DNA from: Poa pratensis
Taxonomy: Eukaryota > Streptophyta > Magnoliopsida > Poales > Poaceae
Length of the DNA stretch: 64,000 nucleotides
Assembly: GCA_947311845.1 (NCBI GenBank)
Contig: CAMZMU010000096.1
Span: 18,792,500 to 18,856,499 of the forward strand
Direction of reading: 5' to 3'
The position numbers were made by a program, and so were the translations under genes. Below, piece by piece: positions 12,341 through 23,987 of the stretch. The notes beneath the pieces are model-generated. The model had not been told where the DNA came from. It saw only the letters and a list, made by a program, of their open reading frames with translations, and ran no database searches. Each line of letters opens with the position of its first letter. The first letter of the stretch is position 1.

Positions 12341-12875
12341 TCCTATCTCTTAGAATATTCTTATAATATTATTCCATAATTAGCATTTTTTTATAGATGA
12401 CTCCAACCCCCCTTCCATTTTACTGTATGAAGCAGAGCATCAACACAATATACCTTGTCGGCCAAATTCTGTGCTGGTTTCCAACTTTTCTGAATAGTTC
12501 ATGCCGTGTTGGTATGCTAGCTTATTCATCAGTCATTATTGTATAAACATGTGTTTTTCCCTTTTACAAAGTGTTTTGAATGTTCATTATCCGCAGAAGG
12601 AAGAGTCTAGTGAAATTTAGCAACAATACAAAAATTTATTTACATGTATTTTCTTTTGGGTCGATGCATTTGTAATTGAGATAATGAACTGGTAATTTAG
12701 CTCAGGGACGTAAGTTGCACATACTAATAGTAGAGGATATTTAACATATGTCTTGTATATGTGCCTGGCTAGTGCGTGCACCGCTTAGGTATTGCGGATC
12801 AAAAGTTGTCTTACTAAGACATTATCGCTACTGGTTATTCAATAGCCACCCTTCTTTTAGTAGAAGTGGTTATTC
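12341..12875. other. Intergenic, no gene seen
   Basis: AT-rich sequence with no readable gene. Just before the LINE target site at 12835-12890 the phrase 'tggttattcaatagccaccctt' is repeated in diverged form ('tggttattcagtagtcaccctt'). Confidence 0.35.
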
Positions 12876-12888
12876 AGTAGTCACCCTT

Positions 12889-13776
12889 GACCATTAGAAT
12901 GTGGGTAGATAAATGGTCTGATGAGATTTTAAGAGTGAAGTTCCCTCATCTCTGTTCTTTTGCAAAGGACCAGAACATCACTCTGCAAAAGGTAGTTGAT
13001 ATTTGCTGTAATGAAGAGATATTTGACATGTTCCATACTCCTGTATCCATGGTTGCAGCTCAGCAATGCGTTCAATTAGGCATTGTCCTTGAAGAAAGAA
13101 ATGGGAATATTGACCCAGACCGTTGGCTTATGGCTGGGACAAACATGAATTATTCTCGTAAAAGAGTTTATGCTGCTATCTGTCCTGATGAAGTAGCACC
13201 TGTACCCATGAAATGGATTTAGAAATCTTGTGTCCTTCCAAAACATAAGATCTTCTTCTGGCTCTTGTTACAGGACATGCTAAACACAGGAGATCTCTTG
13301 GCAAGAAAATTATTTCAGCTGGATTCTTTTATCTGTGAGCTTTGTGAGGATGGGACAGTTGAGGATCTCATTCACCTGTTCTTTGAGTGTGACTTCAGTA
13401 AAACTTTCTGGTACAAACTCAACATGGAATGGAATACTGACATGGACCTTTATAATATGTTGATGGAGGCCAAGAGGAGATATAATCTGATATGTTTTAA
13501 AGAAACTCTGATAGTTGGATGCTGGAGTATTTGGAACCACAGAAATAGATGTATTTTTGATAATCAGCCAGTGGCTTTGGACGTTTGTTTCCAGGACTTT
13601 TTGTCTTCCTTTTCGCTAATAAGGTACATAGCTAAACCCTCTCTTAAGGAGGGTACGACTCAGTGTGTAGATACTTTATGAACTCCTTTATGTAACAGTC
13701 TGTAAATATTTTGGTGAATGAGAAAATAGAAAATTAAGCAGTAGGGATTTTCCCTACTGTTTTTTGCTTAAAAAAA
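12889..13776 (+). mobile_element. 5'-truncated LINE with 13-bp target-site duplication
   Basis: The element is bounded by a perfect 13-bp direct repeat agtagtcaccctt at 12876-12888 and 13777-13789 and ends in an A-run before the right copy. It encodes the C-terminus of a non-LTR ORF2: MWVDKWSDEILRVKFPHL (12898 on), then, after one in-frame TAG near 13220, the zf-RVT region HKIFFWLLLQDMLNTGDLL...CELCEDGTVEDLIHLFFEC and SIWNHRNRCIF, ending at 13681. EN and RT domains are missing. The text is well preserved, suggesting a fairly recent insertion. Confidence 0.85.
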
Positions 13777-13854
13777 AGTAGTCACCCTTCATCCACTATA
13801 ATCCTGTCACTTGCTATATATTTTCAGGGGCAGTTACGAGGAGAGCTGACAAAT

Positions 13855-14130
13855 GGAGTCCGGGCTACAGTGAGTCTTTTACTTTAAAAAGATGAAAAAT
13901 ATGTTTTGAAGCATAAAAAAAAAAAACTGAAAACAATCCTCGATGTAGACAATATTGTATTCTACCAAAACGTAAAATCTAAACTCGAAATATCTTGTAT
14001 TTTGGGCTGCGCGTAAATGACAAGTCTTACATTTGAAAGTAGTGAATAGTGTAAAAATTCAACTCTTCCAAATCTGTCCGATTTTGTTATTTTTATATAG
14101 CCCAAAATATGAATTAATAGATGCTTCCCA
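13855..14130. mobile_element. Degenerate fold-back MITE, copy C
   Basis: Facing motifs (tattttgggctgcgcgtaaa ... tttatatagcccaaaata) and the same A/T-rich layout as the two better-preserved fold-backs at 8605 and 14192 suggest a decayed third member. Ends are not definable. Confidence 0.35.
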
Positions 14131-14191
14131 TCTTTTTGAATGGGCGATCAGGTCGTGTCGGTTTCCTAATAGCCACTTTATTACGGAAAAG

Positions 14192-14562
14192 TGTTTTGCT
14201 CCCGAGCACCAGTGCTTCTGGTGCTTTCAAAAAATATTTATAATTTAAAAAAAAATCTGAAAAAATCGGGAAGTAGTTACTGATGTATTATACAAACGTG
14301 CAAAAGATCAACTTCAAATGCATTGTATTCGGAGCTACACAAAAATGACAAAATCTAATAAATTTAGAGATTTGAAAATAAATCCACAATTTTGTCATTT
14401 TTGTGTAGCCCAAAATACAATGTATTTGAAGTTTATTTTTGGCACGGTTGTAGAATACACCAATGTCTACGTTCGAGATTTTTTTCAGAATTTTTTGAAA
14501 CATGTAAATAGTTTTTCAATTTTTTTAAAACGCCAGGATCCTAGTGCCCGGGAGCACAAAAT
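14192..14562. mobile_element. Fold-back MITE (Mutator-like), copy B
   Basis: Ends tgttttgctcccgagcac and, inverted, ttttgtgctcccgggcac, with long facing arms meeting near 14375 (acacaaaaatgacaaaat / attttgtcatttttgtgt). It belongs to the same broad family as the element at 8605 and lies immediately upstream of the USP39-like gene, about 230 bp from its first in-frame ATG. Confidence 0.65.
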
Positions 14563-14794
14563 CTCTTATTATATAGCCCGGACTGTTTGCTTGAGACGCA
14601 TCGAGGGCAGACCGTGCGCGAATTCTCGACAAAACCTCCTCGCTCCCACGGGGCGCAGCTAGGGTCGGCAATCGCGGGCGGCGAATCACGAGCGCGAGGA
14701 GGAGTAGCCAGCCGACGGAGACGCCGCCGGGAAGCGCCCGCGCGCGGACGACTCGCTGCTGCTGGGGCTCGCCAGCTACGCGGACGAGGAGGAG

Positions 14795-17700
14795 ATGGAG
14801 GAAGGGGCGAGGGGCACGCGAACGGCCGGCCCCGCGAAGAGAAGGATGGCGGACTGCCCTTACCTCGACACCGTGAATCGACAGGTATGACAGTTTTGGT
14901 ACAGGCATTTTGGATGGTGGTTCAATTGGGTTCAACTGGCTGCTGTTCGGTGGGGATAAGTTTGATCTACCAAATGTGCTTACAGTAGTTTAATTATTTG
15001 CCACTGATATGGTGCGACCTTATCCAACTGAAGAACATGTGGAATTGTAGACCTGGAACTTCGGATTTAGGCATTTAATTTTCTGGTACCTTCACAGTGA
15101 ATCTTAATATTTTAGTCGTACGGTGTAGCTTAATAACAGCTGAGCATGTTCATCTCAAGCAGCAATGTAGCTTGTATTGGTGCGATAGCGATTCATGATC
15201 TTATGCTTCTACACGTGTTCATGAAATTATTCACCCGCTATGGCCACTGTTTCCCAATCTAGCATAGCGCATCTGCAAACCTCTTTTTTTTTCTGCAAAT
15301 AAAGTGATAGATTTGAGTGCTGACCCCACATTTCCTTGTTTTTTCTGAAAGTGTATTTCCTTTGATTCGTAGGTGTAACCTATGAACTACAGAAACCATG
15401 AATCAGTATGTGGGCAACTTGGCATAGTCGTTTGGCAAATATGCTGTTATATACAACATACAAACTCCTGATGGATCATTAACTCTTTCCTACATAAACT
15501 GATTGTTCTGATAGGATCCCTAACTTAGTATGATACTTTGTGCAGGTTAATTAATATGTTAGATAACTTTCACGCTATACTCTTTGTGTAGAATGTTATA
15601 TACTCATTTGTGGCTCTATACTCAACTACAAAATACTTTTTGTGGTTGAGCCATTTTGCATGCTCATTGGTTGTTGATGCGTGAGTATATTTTGTTCTAC
15701 TTTGTAGGTCCTTGATTTCGACTTTGAGAAGTTGTGCTCAATCTCCTTATCAGATTTTAATGTGTATGCATGCCTAGTTTGTGGGAAGTATTACCAAGGA
15801 AGAGGACTAAAATCACATGCATATACCCACAGCCTTGAGGCAGACCACCATGTGTTCATTAACCTTCAAACTGAGAAAGTTTATTGTCTTCCTGATGGAT
15901 ATGAAATCAATGATCCGTCGCTAGAAGATATTCGACATGTTCTCAATCCAAGGTGATCATTTGTTGTTTCTGGAATTATATTCCAAAAGACACTTGCTTG
16001 TCGTTTCCTTTATTGACTGGTAATAAGCTTTACATTTTACTGATTAGTATGATGTGGCAGGTTTGCCAGAGAGCAGGCTCTAAATCTTGACAAGAACAAG
16101 CAGTGGTCAAGAGCATTGGATGGCTCCAATTATCTACCTGGAATGGTACGTACTTTGAAACTAACTGAAGGCTTGTTTTCTGTTGATACCCTGTGGCAAA
16201 ATATGAATGTTATTGCTGTAAAATATAGGCTGTCGTGAGAATTTTCCATAAGTAAAAAAGGCAAGCGCTTCTCAGAAATGCCATAATAATGATAACGCAA
16301 GCCTATAATTATCTGTGCTTGAATAGAATAATTCACATTGTGTCATGAGCATTTTTTATTGATATCTGGTTCTACATCACACTATCATGCAGTCGTGTTA
16401 CTTAAATGCCACCGTGTAACTTAAAGACATGCTTAGATTGCCTTTTTTTACTTGAATGTAAGGAAATTTGTAAGCACTTGGGCGTTGAGACTTCAGAATT
16501 AGTATTGATGCCTTTTATCATCTGCTATTAATTGCCTTTCGGACTAATTTTGCAGGTTGGTCTTAACAACCTTAAGGAAACCGACTTCATGAACGTCACA
16601 ATACAATCCTTAATGAGAATTACTCCTTTGAGAAATTTCTTTCTCATACCGGAAAATTACGAGCATAGCAAATCCCCACTGGTTCATCGCTTTGGAGAAC
16701 TAACTCGCAAGATTTGGCATGCTAGGAACTTCAAGGGCCAAGTTAGTCCACATGAGTTCCTTCAAGCAGTGATGAAGGCTAGCGAGAAGAGGTTTCAGAT
16801 TGGTGTACAATCTGATCCAGTCGAATTTATGGCATGGCTCCTGAACACACTGCATGCGAAGCTAAGAAGTTCCGAGAAGAAAAATAGGAGCATCATATAT
16901 GATTGCTTTCAGGTTAGTTTGTTAAGTATCAACAATTGATAGAACTTGTGGGAGCTTATCTGATTACAGTTGTTTTATGGTAGGGAGAACTTGTCAAGGA
17001 AATTTACAGGAAGCATATATTGGGCGATGAGCAGAACAATGGTGAGGCAGGTTCACAGCTTGAAACAGCAAGCAATGGTATGGTCACTGAAACGTCTAGC
17101 ATCCCATTCTTGATGCTCGGTCTTGACCTTCCACCTCCACCTCTTTTCAAAGATGCTATGGAGAAAAATATTATTCCACAGGTTTGTTTTCCCAGTCATT
17201 TATGCCCTTTGCTGGAATTGCATGGCGTGTGTCAAGTTCTTATATGTAAACAGGTGCTAAACTAGTAAGATATACTATATGATGGAAATTTCTCTGGGTC
17301 TGATGTAAGAACCAACTGACTAATTCAGTTATCCAGAGCACTGAAACATCATTACCCCTATAATCCCGCTACTAGACTTGACTCTTGAGGTATTCTTTCT
17401 GAATTGTGTGCTCCCTTAACGTATCTGTAAGATCACTTCTCTTTTGTTCTAGTCTTGCTGCCTAGAGCTTCAAACTATACTGGTGGTAGCCTGTTTTCTA
17501 CTTATATTCTTATTCAGGATATGGTTACACTTATGGCTAGAGTAATACTTATTAGTCGTACAATTTATCTGCTTTTTTGTACCTTATCATTTGCACGGGT
17601 ATGTCTACACTCTCTCTTGCTCGTATTGGTGTACAAGTTTGCCGGTGTGTCATCATTTTACGATTCGCATGGAGGTTTTTTCTTTCATGGAGTCTGTTTT

Positions 17701-18617
17701 GCATGTAGCTAGTATTTGTTTATTGGTTTTGACATTCACTTGCTGGGTAAATTAAACTGAGGCAACTTCAGTGCTTATTGACGACATGACTCTTTGCCTA
17801 AACAGTGTGAATCTAGGTCCGCACTCATTGAAGGAATATATCGTTCACTGAAGGAAACTATTTTTACACACCACATGATATCTTTACATCTTTTTACATG
17901 GAAATCTTGTGTTTTAGCTCTCCGTATGTTGGTAATTGGTACTAATTCAGACGCTTGCAAGATGTTCAGGTACCACTGTTTAATATACTGAAGAAGTTTG
18001 ATGGCGAGACAGTTACGGAGGTGGTGCGGCCATCTATTTCTCGGATGAGGTACCGAGTCATTCGACTTCCAAAGTATATGATCCTTCACATGCGACGGTT
18101 TACCACAAATAACTTCTTTATAGAGAAAAACCCTACACTAGGCAAGTTTTCCTCTTTTCTTGATTGAATGTGCATATTTACATAATTCACAAAAAGTGCA
18201 TATTTACAGATCCCTCTAGTAACTCCCCAATCCTAAGAGCATTTTGTGTTCCCCGTAACAGTAAATTTCCCCGTGAAGAACTTGGAATTGAAGGATTACA
18301 TTCCACTCCCTAAGCCAAAAGAGAATGAGAAGCTCGCCTCAAAGTATGATCTCGTAACCAACATTGTACACGATGGAAAACCGGGTGAAGGATCCTATAG
18401 AGCATTTGTGCAGCGGAAATCAGAAGAGGCGTGGTACGTGTTCTTTATCTCATTCCTTTGCGTATATATTTCTGAGCCTCAGATTGGAACCCGGCAACTT
18501 ATTTGATAATCCTTTTACCTCAGGTACGAGATGCAGGATCTCCATGTCACCGAGACCCTTCCGCAGATGGTAGCTCTCTCAGAAGCCTACATGCAGATAT
18601 ATGAGCAGCATGAATGA
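14795..18617 (+). CDS. USP39: USP39/Sad1-type U4/U6.U5 tri-snRNP protein (pseudo-deubiquitinase)
   Basis: Eight exons with consistent phases: 14795-14884, 15708-15952, 16061-16145, 16556-16912, 16984-17181, 17970-18141, 18262-18433 and 18524-18617, giving 470 residues. The N-terminal zf-UBP domain has CPYLDT, CSISLSDFNVYACLVCGKYY and HAYTH/HH ligands (exons 1-2). The UCH-like domain follows. At the active-site box the sequence is GLNNLKETDFMN where active proteases have a Cys before F. Asp at that position matches the non-catalytic USP39/Sad1 family, which acts as a structural factor in tri-snRNP assembly and pre-mRNA splicing in the nucleus. RRFTTNNFFIEKNPTL, IVHDGKPGEGSYR and WYEMQDLHVT are also family hallmarks. 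Intron 6 uses a GC donor (18142). The true start is unsure: the same frame stays protein-like for 29 codons upstream (ADGDAAGKRPRADDSLLLGL...) to a TAG at 14705 without an ATG. The gene is tail-to-tail with the amylase. Confidence 0.9.
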
Positions 18618-19253
18618 GGCATGCTGACGGCGAAGGGCGATTATCATGTAGCCGTACTCACCCAGTTTATCTTGCTGACCACAGATGATATTTCATAAGC
18701 TAATTTATATGCATGGAGCAAATATTTAGGGGCACTAGTGTATATGTCCAAACTTATTCCTCGAGAAGTAGGATCTGAGGAACTATAACTGTTAGGTACT
18801 TAGGTGAACGCCGCCACATGGAGAGATTCCAGGAGCTAATTGGAAATGTAGAAAACTTACCTGCATTTTCAGTTTCCAGTTTGTGAAGCGCAGGCTGAAA
18901 ATTGCATTGGGTTTTTACTAAACTAAGCTCCGTTCCATCATGTATCTTTCTTGTGAATCTGTATGTTGCTACCATCAGTTATAATGTAGTTTTTCCCAAG
19001 ATTTTCAGCTATACATTATGCAATGTATAGTTGTCCTGATGGTTTGTTACTCACCATACGAGTCAGTTTCATTCATTTTTCTTGAAGATACAAAAATCCC
19101 CGTCGATCGGACAAAACACACACTGATTCTTGTTTCAGTACCTCGCCGAAGGAAAAATCGTACTACAATCGTATTCCCGTTATTTAGTCTCACAGAAAGT
19201 TCTTTTTTCCAGGCATAAAGTAGTCCTGAAAAAAGAATACCGATGAGATCCAG
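18618..19253. other. Convergent intergenic spacer
   Basis: 636 bp between the stop codons of the USP39-like gene and the amylase. It must contain both 3' untranslated regions. No other coding signal is seen. Confidence 0.5.
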
Positions 19254-20757
19254 CTAGTGATGCCGCCCCGCTGGGACTCTGAGGCCGCTCTTCTCCCAAA
19301 CGCAGTAGTTGTTCCCATGCGCGACGGCGTGGAAGTCCGACGGGATCAAGCTCCCGAGATCGTACCGTGACCCGATCTTGGTGATAACTTTTCGTCGATC
19401 ATCGCCACATACATATCTCCCTCGGCGGCGAGGATGTTCAGCTTGCTCCCCGGATGAATCCCGTTTCTCGTCCTGACGGCAGCCAGTGCGCTGATCTCCT
19501 GCTTCAGGTTCCAGTCGAACACGTGGTCGTAGAACTGTACAAACAAGCAAAGCGAATGTTAACAAGGAAGCTGTGATTGATATAAATTGACGGCCTTGGC
19601 CATGCACGGTAGTGGAGTTGAGCACTTACGATGCATGGAACTCCCGGGTGTGTTAGGATGTAGGCGTAGCCCTGCATGACCTTGTCAGAAGGGAAGGGCC
19701 ACGAGTTCTGGGTGGATCCGGTGTCGTGGTTGTCGACGAAGGTGACGGCCCTCTCGGGCATCCACCCGATCATGCCCGGAGCCTTGCCGTTGCCGTCCTT
19801 CATCCGCCACAGCTCGCCCTGCACGGCCGCCTGCAGCTCGCCCTTGGTGGTGAAGTCGAACGCGGAGGCGGGGCCGCCCACGGTCTGCGCCCAGTTGACC
19901 AACTCCTGCCTGTCCGCGTCCTGGTTGCGCGACGGCTCGCCGTTGCCGTCGTAGCGCAGGTTGCTCCATATCTCGGCGACCACGAAGGTGGGCTTGGTGC
20001 TGTCCACGTACACCTTGGCGACGTCGGCCGAGTAGCCCTTGGCGAAGTCGAGGCGCCACCCGCGAATCCGAGGTCGGACTTGAGCCAGTTTAGCCAGTCG
20101 GAGAGCTCCTGCTGGACGCGCGGTTGAGGTGGTCGATGTCGGGGGCGGCGGCGTAGCCCGCGCCGGTGTCGCGGTGGCCGCGCCCGTTGGAGTACTGCGC
20201 GTCGTCGCTGCAGACCATGTCGGGGCCCCAGTCGAGGCGCGCGTCGGCGGTCCCGCCCTCGAAGACGCAGTAGACGCCGCGGCTGTCCTTGTAGTCGGCG
20301 CAGCGGTGGTTGATGACAATGTCGGCGACGCACTGGACGCCGCTGGCGTTGAAGGCGGCGATGAGGGACTTGAGCTCCGCGGCGGTGCCGTACTTGGAGG
20401 CGTTGAGGTCGTAGAGGCGGCCGGGCATGTAGCCCTGCGGCGCGACGGAGTGGGAGGGGGGCGGGAGCCAGACGTGCGTGGCGCCCGACGCGGCGATGTC
20501 GCTCACGTGCCCTTCCAGGAAGCTGTACCACCCGCCTTGCTTCTTCCACGACTCCCAGTTAAACCCCTGCATGCATGCATGGCCATATAGTACACAATTA
20601 GAAATTAGAATCTTGTATTCCTAAACTATGATCTCAGACCAAGGTGCTCGATCTACCATGCACATGTGCGTACCTGGAAGAGGATCTGTGCTTGGGCCAA
20701 GTAGGAGCCCAAGCAGAGCAAGACGAAGAGCAGGTGACTGGCCGAGTGTTTCCCCAT
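19254..20757 (-). pseudogene. AMY3: Alpha-amylase, AMY3-like, three single-base frameshifts
   Basis: Secreted GH13 endo-1,4-alpha-glucanase gene. Exons (minus strand) are 20757-20674, 20566-19630 and 19534-19254, with GT-AG introns. Exon 1 encodes exactly 28 residues: signal peptide MGKHSASHLLFVLLCLGSYLAQA, then QILFQ. Exon 2 carries [13 protein letters not shown] (region I), GWRLDFAKG (region II, nucleophile Asp), VVAEIW (region III, acid Glu) and [10 protein letters not shown] (region IV). Exon 3 starts FYDHVFDW and ends [11 protein letters not shown] plus six residues. One base is missing at about 20122 (DIDHLN/RVQQ), about 20065 (before GWRLDFA) and about 19390 (DEK/VITKIG). Restoring the count gives about 434 residues, normal for cereal amylases, with no internal stop. 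The QILFQ, GHRDTG and VITKIGSRY text resembles AMY3 more than AMY1/AMY2. It is either a very young pseudogene or a sequence with consensus errors. Confidence 0.85.
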
Positions 20758-20860
20758 TTGACCGTACGTGTTGTTTCTTGTTGCCTTTGCTGTTTGGCTT
20801 CTGCTACTCGGTCTGCTGTTTGAGCTGTGTTGGTGTGGATAGCCATGGCCGCGCATGAGA

Positions 20861-20867
20861 ATTTATA
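20861..20867 (-). promoter_or_regulatory. TATA box of the amylase gene
   Basis: The minus strand reads TATAAAT, about 105 bp upstream of the amylase ATG. The Harbinger target duplication begins 3 bp further upstream, so this is the last native promoter element before the transposon. Confidence 0.65.
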
Positions 20868-21349
20868 GGCTAAGAGCATGTCCAGCAGCCACCCGAAAGC
20901 CACCCCGATAGCAAATATAGGGGAGAGAGGAGAGAAAAACGCCCTCCAGCAGCGACCCGAAAGCCACCCCGATATTTCCGCGTCCCCAACCGAGCCCCCC
21001 TCTCTCCCCTACACATCGGGGCAGCAGAGGCGCCCCCTACCCGTCGATCCGGCAACCGCTCGCTCCCGGAGAAGTCCTCCCGCCACCAGGTTCGTCCCCC
21101 TCGTCTTCCTCATCTATTTCTCCGTTTTTGCTCGAAATAGCCGTCAAAATCGAGCTCGATTTGTCCACACCGGACGGGATTGAGGAAGAGGAAGAATAGT
21201 AGAGGGGAGGGGGTGGGACGGCGCTGCCGGTGGCCGGTGGCGGGGAGGCCGGTGGCGCGGAGGTGTCAGAGCACGTCCTCGGCGTCGACGGGGAGCGGGG
21301 CGACAGGGAATGGCGGTTGGATGCGTTTGGACGGAGGAGGAGCGCATGG

Positions 21350-21495
21350 ACGGGGTGAGCTGGGGGGCGAGCTGGGCGGGGTGAGCTGGGGAGGAGCTGG
21401 GGGGCGAGCTGGGGGTGAGCTGGGGAGGAGCAGGGGGCGAGCTGGACGGGGAGGAGCAGGGGGGCGAGCTGGACGGGGTGAGCTGGGCGGGGCGA
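21350..21495 (+). repeat. G-rich minisatellite within the Harbinger element
   Basis: Imperfect short units built on gtgagctgggg, ggcgagctgggcgg and ggaggagcaggg repeat about ten times. The many runs of three to six G could form quadruplexes. Long open frames on both strands here are a by-product of the repeat. Confidence 0.7.
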
Positions 21496-22183
21496 CCCGG
21501 CGATCTGCTTCCTCCGGATACGGCCACCGCATCGCACCAGCTTCTTCCCCTTTGCTAGGGCGAGTGACGGGAGGGGATGGATGCATTTGTATTGTTTTTG
21601 CGATGGAGTCACGCATGACAGTAGTCACAGTACTGTATCGTGTAGGCTAGTGGTGAGCAATTTGAGAGGAATTGTACCTACATGTATACTGGACAGATTG
21701 GTAGCTTGTGAATTGTGCATTTACGCATGGGGGTTGTGTACTCTTGCATAGCTCATCATATGATAGGTCCATGTGATCAGCTCATGTATTGTTTTGGGTG
21801 CTCAGTGTCAAGCAGGAAGGGATACATGAGGGTTATTTTCTCTGTTAGCTTCTTAATTAATCGTGTTATTAAGACTATAGTCTTTAGACTAGCGAAGATA
21901 TGCTTTCTGTCAAGTGAGTAATTTAGCATGTGTAATTCATTTCTGGATGTTCTTAGGAAATACTTATGGTTTTGTCAGCTATAATGTGTAGGTTTAGATC
22001 CTGGTATATTTGTATTTTTGCTATACTGCAGTATAAGAACCCATTCATATACTGCTTGCTAGCCAATTTTTGGCCTTATTTTGCTACTGATTGATGTACT
22101 GGTAGAGATAAATGCCTATATTTATTTTCTTTTGTTTGCATTGATGTCTAAACCAAGATGCACATTGATGCAGAAATATTTTG

Positions 22184-22632
22184 ATGGCGGACCAATCATA
22201 TTGTGAGCTTTTGAGCGGGGGTGTTTCTTTGAATGATGTTGATTTCAGTTGGGAGAGACACAGCCTCCGAATCAATCTACCCCTCCTATGAGAGCAAGCT
22301 CGAAGAAAGGAAAAAATTTCAGTTCGCATGAGGACTTGGTGCTGTGTGACGCATACCTCGAGATTACTCAAGATCCGATTGTAGGGACCGAACAACGGGG
22401 TAACTCGTATTGGAAAAGGATCTATGATTACTTCCATGCGCATATCGGAGAAGTGTCGGATCGTAATCAAAACTCCATCCAACACCGTTGGGCTCATATT
22501 AATGAACATGTCGGCAAGTTTTGTGGGGCTTTGGCGCAGATTGAGAAAAGAAACAAAAGCGGGACGACACAAGTTGACAAGGTACAATTTCTTTTGCGGA
22601 GTCAGATCATTGCTCGGAACTCATCTATTTGA
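22184..22632 (+). pseudogene. Harbinger ORF1, Myb/SANT-like DNA-binding protein, frameshifted
   Basis: It starts MADQSYCELLSGGVSLNDVDFS at 22184. After a shift near 22250 it continues in another frame as QPPNQSTPPMRASSKKGKNF, then a trihelix/SANT-like region: DLVLCDAYLEITQDP, NSYWKRIYDYFHAH, RNQNSIQHRWAHINEHVGKF. In PIF/Harbinger elements this protein binds the element ends and helps nuclear import of the transposase. Text after about residue 110 degenerates next to an 18-bp local duplication (gagtcagatcattgctcg). Confidence 0.7.
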
Positions 22633-22911
22633 GTCAGATCATTGCTCGCAACAAGAACAATACTACAAGTGTGGACTAGTTTCCTGTTTGGATCAATGTG
22701 TTGTATGAACTATTTCCGGTAGTCTTTAATGTTTTGTTGGACATGACTCATGTGTTGTATGAACTATTTCGTCTTTGGTACTACTCTATATTTTGTCACA
22801 GTTGGTCGGATGAATTGACAAAAGAAAATGCATATATTATTAAGAAAAGATTACATTGACATACATCATCATCATCATACATAATTAAACAAGCTACATC
22901 ATATTTCCTCG

Positions 22912-23987
22912 GATCTGCCATTGGTGCTCAACTAGGTCTGCTTGAAGCTGAGAGTGAACTTGTTTGTCACGGATCTCTCTATGAACCTGAAGAAACTGAG
23001 AAAAACTAGCCGAATGTTGGTGAGAGATTGTCACCCTTTCACCCATATGCTCATAATTATAGTCTTCATGACTGTGACGCTCATTCTCAATTATCATATT
23101 ATGCATGATGACACAGGCTGTCATGATATCTCCGAGTGTCTCTTGATCCCAAAATCTCGCTGGTCCACGAACAATGGCAAAACGAGCTTGAAGAACTCCA
23201 AAGGCTCTTTCAATATCCTTCCTAGCACCCTCCTGAGCTTGGGAGAAATGTTTCTTCTTTGGTACTAATGGATTTGGTATTGTCTTCACGAATGTTGCCC
23301 ACTCTGGATATATACCATCTGCAAGGTAATACCCCATTGTATAGTTGTGCCCATTGATGTTATAATACACTTCGGGTGCTTCACCTTCGGCTAGCTTTGC
23401 GAATACAGGGGAACGGTGAAGAACATTAATATCATTCAAAGATCCCGGTAAACCAAAGAAAGAATGCCAAATCCAAAGATCTTGTGAAGCAACAGCTTCA
23501 AGAATGATTGTGGGCTCATGAATATGGCCCTGGAAACTAGCCGAATGTTTGCAAAGGATGTAATCCAAGAACACCAGCATTATTTCTTTTCTGCTCAAAC
23601 CACCTATCATGGTGTTCGACAGCACCCGCTATGTGCAAAAACAAAGGTCGATGCATTCTAAACCTAGAACAAAAAAAAGGAATGAGACCCATATCAACAA
23701 GACATGAAAAACTGAACATTTGTTACAAATGCATACCTTTGACGAAATAGCCTCGCGGGGTATCCAGTACCCTCTGCAAAGTAGTCTCTGTGGAGTCTAA
23801 TGCAACCCTCCGCTCTCTCGCGATCAATAACTTGGCGTCCCGGCACAGAACCGCGATGGCGTGGAGCATTAAAGCGCTCCTGTTCTTGCTGAGCTACGAC
23901 TGATGCCATCGCATAGAGCTCCTCATCGTCAGACGACGACGACTCCTCCGTGCACATTCGCACGGCCAAGCTGCGGCGATGACTCAT
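22912..23987 (-). pseudogene. PIF/Harbinger DDE transposase with internal deletion
   Basis: Minus strand. Exon 1 (23987-23737) encodes MSHRRSLAVRMCTEESSSSD... to YPARLFRQR with a GTATGC donor. Exon 2 begins at 23663 (FRMHRPLFLHIAGAVEHHD) and reaches GLHPLQ near 23550. There, by comparison with the family, roughly 120 residues are missing, including the block GSIDCMHW with the first catalytic Asp. The text resumes at GHIHEPTIILEAVASQDLWIWHSFFG and continues through GSLNDINVL (second Asp), YYLADGIYPEWATFVK and RKDIERAFGVLQARFAIV (catalytic Glu), ending GNMM. With one catalytic residue gone it cannot be active. Confidence 0.85.

Noticed and set aside
17455..17712. 85-residue frame between exons 5 and 6 of the USP39-like gene
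   Set aside because: It lies within an intron of a gene whose exon phases join cleanly, and has no domain.
20060..20130. Introns as an explanation of the two amylase exon-2 frameshifts
   Set aside because: No GT-AG pair fits, the flanking protein text is continuous, and exactly one base is missing at each place.
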